Assembly (NCBI GenBank): GCA_037693485.1
Contig: CM075348.1
Span: 104,826,109-104,890,108 of the forward strand
Reading direction: 5' to 3'
From: Kitagawia praeruptora
Lineage: Eukaryota; Streptophyta; Magnoliopsida; Apiales; Apiaceae
Length of the DNA stretch: 64,000 nt
Shown piece after piece: positions 29,013 to 38,471 of this stretch. Position 1 is the first letter of the stretch. Each line of letters opens with the position of its first letter. The position numbers and the translations under genes were made by a program. A model generated the notes under the pieces. The model was not told the DNA's origin, did no database searches, and worked only from the letters and a program-made list of their open reading frames with translations.

Positions 29013-30379
29013 TTCTCCTTTTCGTACTGGGCTTCGTTTAAAAGATGCATTTTTCAATGGAATTAATTTCTACCCACTGAAGAAAAATTTGTGAAGCTCC
29101 TCAAAGCTATATCCATAGAATTCACTGGTTTTTTCGAAGCAGGAATGAAAGAGGTTTTAGTCGGTAGAATTTTTCGTGAAGATTTGAATTATCTCTATTG
29201 ATTCAGTGATATACAAACACTTAGTGGACTCCACAGATGTTACATCTACTTAGTGGATTGCACCAATGTGACATCTATACCACTTAGTGGATTGTACCAA
29301 GGTATATCTTTCAAGGAATCAACAGAGATCATCAGAAAGGAATCAAAGAGGTTTGAGAATGGACTAGACTGCAAACATCTCACTCAAAATTTAATGATGG
29401 AACCTCAGAACAGACAGGAAGAGTTACTAATTCAGAAAGAGTGTACTAAAGTTACATGCAGGGATCAGGCCTATCTATTCCGAAACAGAAACTCTTTAGG
29501 ATATAGTTCAACTTCAAGAGGTGGTTACAAGACTGAGATGGTGGAAAGAAACAAGACTTGATAGTTGCAGTTATGATAAGATATATGTGATAAGTAACTA
29601 TCAAGGTGTGCAACACAGTACATAATTCTGACAGACAAGGATGAATAGAGATTCATTAATTGAGATGAAATAGAAGTATCAGGGCAAAACTTATTGCTAA
29701 AGGAATGAGTTGGGATAGATCAGATAATGAGAAGGAGCATCATGTATATCTTGCTTTCATAGCAATCTCTGAAGATGATTCACCTCACATGTCTCGGGTA
29801 TCAATTCTTCAAACTAGTGTAATATGTAATTCTCAAAAATTCAAAGCATGTTAAGATCTTAGCTTTTAACTGTTAAATCCTTGGTTAGAAGATATTATGT
29901 GTATGAATATTTGTTGAATTTAATTAATTGCAGTAGTGAGGTAGAGATGTTCCTTAGACAATATCTTTTAATTCTTAATTTTTATATGTCTAGCATATAA
30001 GACCTTTGCTTAAGCTAGCTTCAGGATCCCCATAGAACAAGATTTGCTTATTCATTCTGAATTATTTGTTAAGGTTTAAAAAAAGTTTTAAAGATGGATT
30101 GATTACCTAGGATGTTTGTAAAACACAAAGATATATCTAAAACTGTCTTAGGTAATAGAGATTACATAATGTCATATACAACAACAAGGATGGATTGGAT
30201 AGAATTAGTAATCAATTGTTAATTCTTCTGTTCCATGTGTGTTTAAAATATTTGAATATCTGTAAATCTACTTGATACCTGTTACACTTGTGTATATAGG
30301 TTAAAGTAGATAGTACTGAATTTTATAAATTACATAACATGCCTAATTTGCATAATTCTTATATGATGTTTTAATGCTG
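29013..30379. other. Decayed repeat DNA between element C and Sirevirus remnants
   Basis: A 102-codon ORF (29253-29561) and a 68-codon ORF show no known motif. The region includes a three-copy repeat at 29221-29310. It may be the LTR and leader of the decayed Sirevirus that follows, but no PBS was found. Confidence 0.35.
29221..29310 (+). repeat. CACTTAGTGGATTG tandem motif, three copies
   Basis: CTTAGTGGACTCCACAGATG, CTTAGTGGATTGCACCAATG and CTTAGTGGATTGTACCAAGG begin at 29221, 29250 and 29284, each followed by TTACATCTA, TGACATCTA or TATATCT. The pattern recalls the motif arrays in the Sirevirus LTRs of this window, with a different word. Confidence 0.6.
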
Positions 30380-32200
30380 AATATATGCCATGTATTCTGC
30401 TTGCTTACTTTAATGTCACAAATGCATCTCCTAATGATACCATTCTAGGACTTGCATTGATCATAGAAAAAGCATGTTTTAGAATAACAATAAGGCACAG
30501 AGTGCTAGTCCTCCTTATGTTAGGAAGGAACCATTATGCTCCTTGCCTAGTGACTATTTTGTCAATGGCATTAAAAAGAAGAAATGGTCAGTCAAAGATA
30601 AGAATGAGCATGTTAAGGTTAAAACTGTTGTTAACTCTGATAAAAGAGAAATCTCTAATCCATCTGGACCTAATTAAATAATTTGGGTACCAAGAACTTT
30701 TTATCCATTTGTGAATGTAGGGCATAACAGGTTAATCGATTATGCATTCCCAATGATTATTTCATTAGTTTTCTTTCAGAAGAAACTAAGAAAGCTACAA
30801 AAGCTCTGAAAGATCCAGATTGAATGATTGCAATACAAGATGATCTCAGTCAGTACAAAAGGTAAATTGAAGGGAAGCTGGCATCCTTACCAAACAACAA
30901 GGCTGTAATTGGTACAAGGATAACCAGAAGTCTAACTGGATGTCAAGGCATTGTTATGAGGGACAAGGCCAAACTGGATGTTAGGTTAACAAGAAGCATC
31001 AGTGACAAGACTTGAGGATATCAGGCACCTGCTGCACATTCAAGATTATAATGGACATCTGGACCTACTGAATCTGGATGCTAGAGGAATGTGAACAAGT
31101 GCACTCCTGGTTGGTGAGATATTGGAAGATCTCTACAGGTTAGTATGAACTGGTATCATCACTCAAACAAGCATGGAAGACATGGTATAACACCCTAACT
31201 ATAATTTGACATTTGGTATCAATCTTTAAAAGTTGGTATCTTCTAACAATTGGTGTCATACTTATAGAACTCTCTACATCATTAGGCACAAACATAAATG
31301 ATATATATGTGCAATGATATCTTGATTATATTATATGTTGGTCTACTAACTATAAATTGGTATCAAGATATTTGTTGTTTTGATGTTGGTAAAGTTGCAA
31401 TTCTTTTGAATTACTTCATGCAAGCCAATAGAAGAATTCTTTTAGGAGCTCGGGTAAGCCAAAAGAATAATTCTATTTGGAGCACAAGTAAGTCAAAAGA
31501 ATTATGGCAATAAAAATTAGTCAAGGATCTTTTGTTTTTGTTCAGAAGATTCTAGACCTGTCAAGACTCTCTGCCAACACACCACTATAGCTGGCTTTTG
31601 ACCTATTAGTTTGGACCAAACAAGTTGGTAATCAAAAATCTTAAGCTGGACCCAAATCTGAGGAAATGGGACCCTAGAGATATTTAACCCAACAAGTTCA
31701 GGATCTACTAATTAGGACCTAATCAGGCTATAGAGGAATCATCAGCTCATTATCTTATTCAGTTAATAATAGATCACTTACACACATATTATATTCTCAA
31801 TATGCAAATGTACAAGGCCCCAAGTGGAACCTAGAGAATCTATTCTTGTAGGTATTACAATGGATTTTCAGATGTCTTAAGTTGGACCCAAATCTGCGGA
31901 GATGGTACCCTAGAGACATCAGTTCTGACATGTTTTGCTACATAGAGACAGATCAAATGAGTTGTACAAAAGCAGGAGAACACAAGGAATCAAATTCATC
32001 TCCAACAACTCTGTGGAAAACTCAAGGCTAAGCATCTTACATAAGGTATCAATTCTTTTGAGAGAATATGTCTTTAGTTAAGAATAACTTACAGACACGT
32101 TTGCTAAATCACTTGATGAAATTAATTTTTCAAGATTGGTTTGTAAATTTGGGATTTTATTAATGATATATGATTTGTAAATCCTATCTGTTAAGTAATT
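30380..32200 (+). pseudogene. Heavily decayed Sirevirus gag-pol remnants
   Basis: Scraps of gag-pol occur in order on the plus strand. Near 30500-30690 there is the gag C-terminus (SASPPYVRKEPLCSLPSDYF in one frame, ending IIWVPRTF, the WVP signature). Near 30800-31000 there is an RT start (KDPD*MIAIQDDLSQYKR, then NNKAVIGTRI and RDKAKLDVR). Near 32100-32150 there is the RNase H end (KSLDEINFSRLVCKFGIL). The distance between them is far shorter than in an intact element, so integrase and most of RT are gone. Stops occur every few codons. It ends about 0.75 kb before the LTR at 32955. Confidence 0.65.
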
Positions 32201-32954
32201 CTTAAGTAAGCTCACAAGTATTCAATTGTCAATATTTAAAGGACTTGTGAACTTATTTACATCCAGACCTCACGCTGAGAATTATCTATTGAATGATTGT
32301 CATGTGTATAATTGTAATATATTTCAGTGGTGATTATTTAAGGATAATTTAAATACTTAAATGCTAAAATCTAACTCACAGAGATTTAGTATTTATTTAT
32401 TTAATTATTTACTTTGATTAATATGAGTTATAGAACCTGAAGCAATTCAATTTAGTATTTGCTCTATAGCTCATATTTATTAAAATAAATATATAACATA
32501 ACTAATTTGGACCTAATCTGTGTTGGTCTTCAATTAGTTATGAGATGTTAATTCTAGTGAACTTATTAATGTTCCATTTTTAGAAATTCACTATAATTAA
32601 TATCATGGTTCTAACAATTGGTTGTATTGAAGTTTTGACTTATATCAGTTAATGATATTTAGTTAGAATTCTATTTACTAACTAATTATGAGATGTACTG
32701 GTATGAGTGAAATTACTTAGAACTCCTCTAAGTAATCTATGTTGTATCTTTTGAAATTCACTCATACTACTGTACTGGTATGAAAATTCTCTAAGTAAAA
32801 CTATGGATATTGTAATATCTAAAGTGATCATAGTTTATCTACTTGGAATAATTTTTATGCTTATTTGCAAGCTTCTAATCACTTTGATAATAAATGTTAT
32901 ATACAATGGATCAAGGTGTATTGGACTTAGAATATTTTTCTAAGGTTGCAGACA
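32201..32954 (+). other. Post-pol AT-rich region of the decayed Sirevirus
   Basis: No ORF is seen. Repeated phrases (TAATTATGAGATGTACTGGTATG type) suggest old internal duplication. No polypurine tract could be recognised before the LTR at 32955. Confidence 0.35.
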
Positions 32955-33024
32955 TGTTAGGAATATGTTGTACTTGATGATAACTTCACAATCAATCAAA
33001 ATTGTATAAGTCATGTTTTGTAAC

Positions 33025-33345
33025 TGTCAACGGATGAGACATTATAACTCTATCCGTTGACAGGTAGCTCATCAACAGATGAGGTTTTGTAGCATACCGC
33101 AATATGTCTATTTATCAGTTGATAGTGTTTTTATTCAGAGTCATGTTGACCATCAACGGATAGGCAGAATAGGGTAGCCAATTGTAAATAAGCTATGCTA
33201 TGTAATTCTGTCTAAGTGAAAGTGTATCAACGGATGAGAACATGACTCTATCAACGGATACAACTCAAATCTACTCTATCAACGGATACAGCTCAAACTA
33301 CCATCAACGGATGACTATGTACAACATCAATGGATAATCATTGAC
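33025..33345 (+). repeat. ATCAACGGATGA motif array in Sirevirus LTR
   Basis: Some nine copies of ATCAACGGATGA/ATCAACGGATAC and the reverse complement TATCCGTTGAC lie within about 320 bp in both orientations. The same word recurs in the gag of this element (35678-35738) and in the related LTR at 57430-57735, but not in the other Sirevirus family of this window. Confidence 0.8.
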
Positions 33346-33423
33346 ACTTTCTTCTATGCTAGCTGGGAATTAGCAGTTGATAAGGACAGGTTTGACTGAC
33401 AGATCACATGGGTTGATAGTAGG

Positions 33424-33431
33424 TATAAAAA
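33424..33431 (+). promoter_or_regulatory. TATA box of Sirevirus LTR
   Basis: TATAAAAA lies about 510 bp before the LTR end and after the motif array, as expected for the retrotransposon promoter. The start of transcription would be some 30 bases downstream. Confidence 0.55.
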
Positions 33432-33942
33432 GCAGTATGGCAGCCATACTTTGGAAACACAGAAGAAAGAAGCATTCCATTTACACAGTACATACAAGAA
33501 AGGTGCAGGGGACATATCTGTTCATAAGGACAACCTTTCGGCTACATGTGGATTTGGAGTGGAGTAGCAAGTCAACTTGAATTAGATTAATATTATCTTA
33601 TTCCTGTAGTACTTGTAAACTTGGGATACATAACCAAGTGTAGCAACTCTTTAGAAACTAAGAAAACAGATTCATTTGCTTAGGATTTCTTGAATATCTT
33701 TAGAAGCAAAGAGTTGTAAAACAGAAGCTGTGTACATTTGTATCACAGAGTTTTCTTCGAATAAAAGTCTCAGGTGGTACATTTAACCACCTGATTTTTT
33801 ATGTGTTTGTGAATCATTTCTCATTCAGCAATTATCTCCTTATAGATTTCTGTGGTTCTTATCAGAAATTTATAAACATCAAGAATTGTATTCAACCCCC
33901 CCTCTTCTACAATTATACAAGTGTGTAATCTAGGAATAACAA

Positions 33943-33955
33943 TTGGTATCAGAGC
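33943..33955 (+). promoter_or_regulatory. Primer binding site of the plus-strand Sirevirus
   Basis: TTGGTATCAGAGC, complementary to initiator tRNA-Met, starts one or two bases after the LTR end. Gag begins 45 bp downstream. Confidence 0.9.
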
Positions 33956-34000
33956 AAGCTTCTAACATATTTGAAGTTTAAAGATCAACACACTTCCAAC

Positions 34001-35765
34001 ATGTCTAAGAAGGATTATGGAGTAAAGATACCGGTTCTTGATAGAGAAAATTACTTTCACTGGAAAGTAAAAATGCGTCTACATCTCATGTCTATTGATG
34101 AAGGTTTTGTAGATTGCATTGAGAAGGGTCCTCATGTTCCAATGAAGACTACGTCAAGAGTTGGCCTTGCAGCAGATGCACCAGACACTTACATTCCCAA
34201 ACCTGTTTCTGAGTGGAGTACTGAAGACGTTGCAGAAGTCCACAAAGATAAAAAGACCATGAATATTCTGTTTAATGGCTTAGAAACAGACATGGTTGAC
34301 AATGTTATCAACTGTACTACCTCCAAGGAAGTATGTGACATTGTGCAAACCCTTTGTGAAGGTACAGAACAGGTAAGGGAAAACAAGATGCAACTAATGA
34401 TCCAACAGTATGAGCACTTCCATTTCAAGAATGGAGAGACATTGAATGACACATTTAGTAGATTTCAGAAGCTACTGAATGGCTTGAAAATGTATGGAAG
34501 AATCTACCAAGTGAAAGATTCTAATCTCAAATTTCTGAGATCACTACTCAAAGAGTGGAAGCCAATGACTGTTTCTCTAAGGAACACTCAAGAGTACAAG
34601 ACATTTACTCTTGAAAGGCTCTATGGAACTTTAAAGACATATGAACTAGAAATGGAGCAGGATGAAGAAATTGAGAAGGCCCAAAAGAAAAGTGGGTCAG
34701 TTGCACTTGTTGCCAACTTGGAGCAGAAGGAGGAGAAGAGGACTGAGGCTGCTAAATCTACACCAAACAGGGAGGTTTGTGAAGGTAGAGCAGAATCAAG
34801 CAAAAGCAAGGAAAAAGTGTCTGAAGAAATGAGTGTCCTTCAGCGGGATGAATTGGATGAGATAGATGAGCATTTAGCCTTTCTATCTAGGAGATTTTCT
34901 AAGCTAAAATTCAGAATAAACTCTGGGGTGGCTAAGCCATTTAACAAAGGATTTTTCCACAAGCAACTATGTGGATAAATCCAAAATTAAATGCTACAAT
35001 TGTGGAATTGCTGGTCACATGATAAGTGAATGTAGGAAGCCTAGATCTGAGAACAAGGGAAAGCCAACTGAAAATGTTGACTACAAGAAGAAATATTTTG
35101 ATCTTCTCAGGCAGAAAGGAAAGGCATTCATGACCCAAGAGTATGACTGGGCTGCTGATGGAAATCATTCTGATGATGATGCTGAGTTTGTCAACCTTGC
35201 ATTGATGGCTGATTCTGAGCAGGAAGCAAGTTCAGCTAGCAATCAGGTATTTTCTACTAATCTCTCTGAGCTCACCAAAGAGGAATACAATAGTGTTATA
35301 GATGAAATGTCTACTGAACTATATCACTTGAGTGTTACTCTTAAATCACTTACTAAAGAGAACAATAGGATTAAAAAGACTAATCTGTTTTTAAGTGATA
35401 GGAATGCTGCTCTAGAAATTCAATTTCTAGAATTTGAGAAAATGAGAGTTGATTGCAATGATGCTAAAAGTGAACTTGAAGCTGTGTTAAAAAGAGAACT
35501 GATTTTAAGAGACCAGCTTGAAAAAGAACAAGGGATAATTGCTAAATTTCAAAGCTGTAGGAATATTTCACAAAACATAATAGAAGTCCAGGGAATAGAA
35601 TCATTTGTGAAGAATACCTAGACTCAAAAGAAAAAAGAGCTAGAACCTTGCCTTGAGGATCTAGAGACTATTTGTGAATCAACGGATAGTGATCATCCGT
35701 TGACAGATGAACCATCAACGGATGAGAGGTATCCGTCGACTAACAAAAAGTCTGTTAGTAAGAAG
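34001..35765 (+). pseudogene. Sirevirus gag (second family), frameshifted
   Basis: I choose the ATG at 34001 (MSKKDYGVKIPVLDRENY, the usual copia gag start); the frame open from 33971 has no earlier ATG. The core reads FHWKVKMRLHLMSI and later LCEGTEQVRENKMQLMIQQY. A frameshift at about 34965 separates it from the zinc knuckle CYNCGIAGHMISEC (34998-35039) and an acidic, coiled-coil C-terminal part. A TAG at 35619 (KNT*TQKKK) looks like CAG to TAG. Coding then continues through DSDHPLTDEPSTDERYPS, spelled by two copies of the LTR motif word, until the LINE junction near 35766. Pol is absent. Confidence 0.88.
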
Positions 35766-37709
35766 GAACTCAAGAATCAATCGGCTTTTGTAGCTGGGAG
35801 ATCCATTGGTGACAATATTTTCTTAGCTCGGGCTCTTTGCAAAGGTTATAATCGTAATGATGGACAGCCAAGGTGTGCTATAAAATTAGATATCCACAAA
35901 GCGTTCGACTCACTTAATTGGAGCTTTATTTTTGTGGTGTTGGAGAAGATGGGTTTTCCTCCTAAATTCGTTGATTGGATCAGGGTTTGTATTACTTCCA
36001 CTATGTTCTCAGTGAAACTCAATGGAAGCTTGGAGGGTTTCTTCAAAGGGGAATCGGGTTTGAGGCAGGGTGACCCTTTGTCGCCTTACCTATTTGTAAT
36101 GGCAATGGAAGTGTTTACTGCATGTTTAAATAAGTCAGTTGATGGCACAGACTTTAAATTTCATTGGAGAACCAAGGAGGTAAACCTGCACCACATCATT
36201 TTTGCTGATGATGTCTTCCTCTTCAGCCATGGAGATGCCAACTCCGTTGCTAGGCTGATGGATGGGGTTAACAGCTTCTCTAGGCTCTCAAATTTGATAC
36301 CTAATCGTGATAAGTCATTATGTTTCTTCGCTAATGTGGGTTCTAATGTTGTTGAGGACATCTTAGAGGTGACTGGTTTTCAAAAAGGTAATCTCCCTAT
36401 AACCTACTTGGGTTTGCCCCTCATAACTGGTAAACTCAATAGCAGGGAATGCACTGCCTTGGTAGCTAAATTGTGCAGACGGATTGAAAGCTGGATGGCT
36501 AGCTTTCTCAACTTTGCTGGGCATCTGTTGCTCATTAAAGCAGTAATGGCTAGTATTGTTGGCTATTGGAGTATGTATATCTTTCTTCCAAAGGTTGTCC
36601 TTAAGAAGATTAATAGCTTGTTCTTCAAGTTTCTTTGGGGGGGATTCTACAAGGACTCGGGAAAGTGCCATTACAAAGTAAAATGGGAGGATTGCTGTAA
36701 GCCTAAAGCCGAGGGTGGGTTGGGGATTAAAAATGTATTTGAATGGAACCAAGCTGCTATTCTACATCAGCTATGGCGCCTGCTCCAACCCACTTCTGAT
36801 TCTCTCTGGATTGCCTGGTTCCACAGAGTTCTACTTCGTAGGAAAGCGTTCTGGACAGCAACAATGCCCTATAGATGCTGTTGGATTGCTAGAAAAATCT
36901 TTAATGCTAGATCTCAAGCTCTGTCTTATGTTACATATAATGTTGGAGTTGCTTCTGGGTTTCTCTTTTGGCATGACCCTTGGGCCAACAAGAAGCCATT
37001 AGCTCTCATTTCCCCCTCGGTGATTTCTACTACAGAATCGACTAGTATGGCTCCTATTAACTCTTATCTGCAGGATGGGGCTTGGAGGCTTCCCAATTCA
37101 AATCATATGGATGTTTTGGAGGTTAGAAGAAGGGCATCTCAAACTCAAATCCATAGCTGTGATAAGATCACCTGGGATGGACTTCAGCCAAATATGATTA
37201 AACTGTCATCAATTTGGGCATCCATTCGTGATACTGGGCAAGGGGTCAACTGGGTTGGCCTGGTTTGGAACTCTTTCAACATTCCGAAATGCTCCTTTAT
37301 TTCGTGGCTAGCAATCAAAAACAGGTTGCTTACAAAGGACCGTATGATAACATTTGGCATGAGGGTTGATCCAAGGTGTGTCCTATGTAGCACAGACAGG
37401 GAGTCTATAAGCCATTTGCTTACTACTTGTCCGTATTTTAACCTCCTAAGTAAGGTGGTGCCATACCGGCTAAATAATGACTGGGTAAGGTGGCAGCAAG
37501 GTGACTTCTTTCAATCCTCCATGTCAGAGCAGAAGAAAGTTATTGCAGGGGTGTACTTAACAACTTGCATATATAGTGTATGGAAGGAGCGAAATTTCAG
37601 AATCCATAATGCAGGTCCAGGACAAGCGACGCAAGTGCTTAGTCTAAAGGTCAAGTGCCTTGTTAGAGAGAAGCTATTTTCTTGTTCTTCATTCCAGAAG
37701 TGGGTTTGA
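35700..37709 (+). CDS. Chimeric frame: Sirevirus gag tail fused to L1 reverse transcriptase
   Basis: An open frame of 669 codons. The first ~22 residues (to SVSKKEL) are Sirevirus gag in its proper frame. From KNQSAFVAGRSIGDNIFLAR it is the L1-type LINE RT, without the endonuclease and the first RT block. RT motifs: A LDIHKAFDSLNW, B LRQGDPLSPYLF and C FADDVFLF. The C-terminal zf-RVT domain follows: WLAIKNRLLTKDRM, CVLCSTDRESISHLLTTCPY. No stop interrupts about 645 LINE codons, so the insertion is young. Full L1 ORF2 proteins are about twice this size, so the copy is 5'-truncated and cannot move itself. The in-frame fusion may be chance. Confidence 0.85.
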   Translation: MTDEPSTDERYPSTNKKSVSKKELKNQSAFVAGRSIGDNIFLARALCKGYNRNDGQPRCAIKLDIHKAFDSLNWSFIFVVLEKMGFPPKFVDWIRVCITSTMFSVKLNGSLEGFFKGESGLRQGDPLSPYLFVMAMEVFTACLNKSVDGTDFKFHWRTKEVNLHHIIFADDVFLFSHGDANSVARLMDGVNSFSRLSNLIPNRDKSLCFFANVGSNVVEDILEVTGFQKGNLPITYLGLPLITGKLNSRECTALVAKLCRRIESWMASFLNFAGHLLLIKAVMASIVGYWSMYIFLPKVVLKKINSLFFKFLWGGFYKDSGKCHYKVKWEDCCKPKAEGGLGIKNVFEWNQAAILHQLWRLLQPTSDSLWIAWFHRVLLRRKAFWTATMPYRCCWIARKIFNARSQALSYVTYNVGVASGFLFWHDPWANKKPLALISPSVISTTESTSMAPINSYLQDGAWRLPNSNHMDVLEVRRRASQTQIHSCDKITWDGLQPNMIKLSSIWASIRDTGQGVNWVGLVWNSFNIPKCSFISWLAIKNRLLTKDRMITFGMRVDPRCVLCSTDRESISHLLTTCPYFNLLSKVVPYRLNNDWVRWQQGDFFQSSMSEQKKVIAGVYLTTCIYSVWKERNFRIHNAGPGQATQVLSLKVKCLVREKLFSCSSFQKWV

Positions 37710-37887
37710 AAGGACCCATCCCTTGTTTTACTCCTTTACTGAAAGGCCTAGTACTTAGTTGAGCTTGGTTGGTCATGTCGACCCTTTGTAGGTGTGCTTT
37801 ATAGGTGTTGTTTTGGGGTATGCCCCAGCTCTTCATGTAGCTCCATTTTGGTGAAATTTAATTTTTTAATTTAGCAAAAAAAAAAAA
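35766..37887 (+). mobile_element. 5'-truncated L1-type LINE
   Basis: It starts within the RT coding region near 35766-35780 (exact joint unclear) and ends in poly-A at 37876-37887. The 3' UTR contains GGGGTATGCCCC (37815-37826) and ends AATTTAATTTTTTAATTTAGC before the A run. This 3' end matches the RT-less elements A and B. No convincing target duplication was found: the sequence after the poly-A (GAGATCCTC...) does not match the gag side, so one flank has been replaced or deleted. Confidence 0.85.
37815..37826 (+). other. 3' hairpin of the autonomous-type L1 LINE
   Basis: GGGGTATGCCCC lies 50 bases before the poly-A, identical to the 12-mers in elements A and B. It is the probable recognition signal for this LINE's RT (inference). 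Confidence 0.65.
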
Positions 37888-38466
37888 GAGATCCTCAATT
37901 TTCCTTCAACCAAATATTTCAAATTGACATCTTAAATTGTTCATTTCCCAGGTAGATGGAGGATCCCAATGGTCACACTTAATACCCATTAACCTTACGA
38001 ATATGCATATCCGCTTTTGTCAGAAAATCCCAATTTTAGATATCAAAAATCCATATTTAATTCCGTGTTTTAAAAATCCATATTTCACAAACACAAAAAT
38101 CTCATGATCGTTTGTTAATTTTAAAATCTTGAATCGTTACAGATTTTATCTTGTTTAGCAGGCATGGCATGGGTGTCGTATCAAATACATACATGGTTAA
38201 TCTAATTAAACATGCATCTTTATCTCTACACATACATTGTATCGCATACATTCATATATATGTAAAGTGCATAAATTAAATGTGTTTGGTTATGGCCCAT
38301 CCTATGTGATCTTTTCAAGCTAATGAAAAGATCAAGGTCAATCTATGGTGGTTAACAAAATACAATTTAAATACATGTCTTCTCCATTGCATCTTCGTGG
38401 GGAATTGCCTCCACGCTTCCTTGTTCTTCTTGTCTTCTTTAAAAGTTATAATGAAGACTTGAAAAA
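37888..38466 (-). other. Leader of a minus-strand copia element (left part)
   Basis: No ORF is present. If the gypsy element 38472-49224 is removed at its CATGC duplication, this stretch is continuous with 49230-49896, which leads to a PBS and LTR on the minus strand. It is therefore most simply the untranslated leader of that copia element, cut on the left by the LINE. Confidence 0.45.
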
Positions 38467-38471
38467 CATGC

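Larger units (their letters stand above)
32955..33941 (+). mobile_element. 5' LTR of a plus-strand Sirevirus
   Basis: This 987-bp unit starts TGTTAGGAATATGTTG and ends TCTAGGAATAACA, directly before a tRNA-iMet PBS. It carries the ATCAACGGATGA motif array (33025-33345), a TATA box at 33424 and a CCCCCCC tract (33896-33902) near the 3' end. A related LTR lies on the minus strand at about 56830-57812. The matching 3' LTR was not found. Confidence 0.85.

Noticed and set aside
32955..33941. 3' LTR of the decayed Sirevirus at 30380-32200
   Set aside because: A PBS and gag follow it directly, so it serves as a 5' LTR; a shared LTR from recombination cannot be excluded but no PPT was seen on its left.
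33971..34000. Gag start at 33971
   Set aside because: The codon is TTG; the ATG at 34001 gives the normal copia gag N-terminus.
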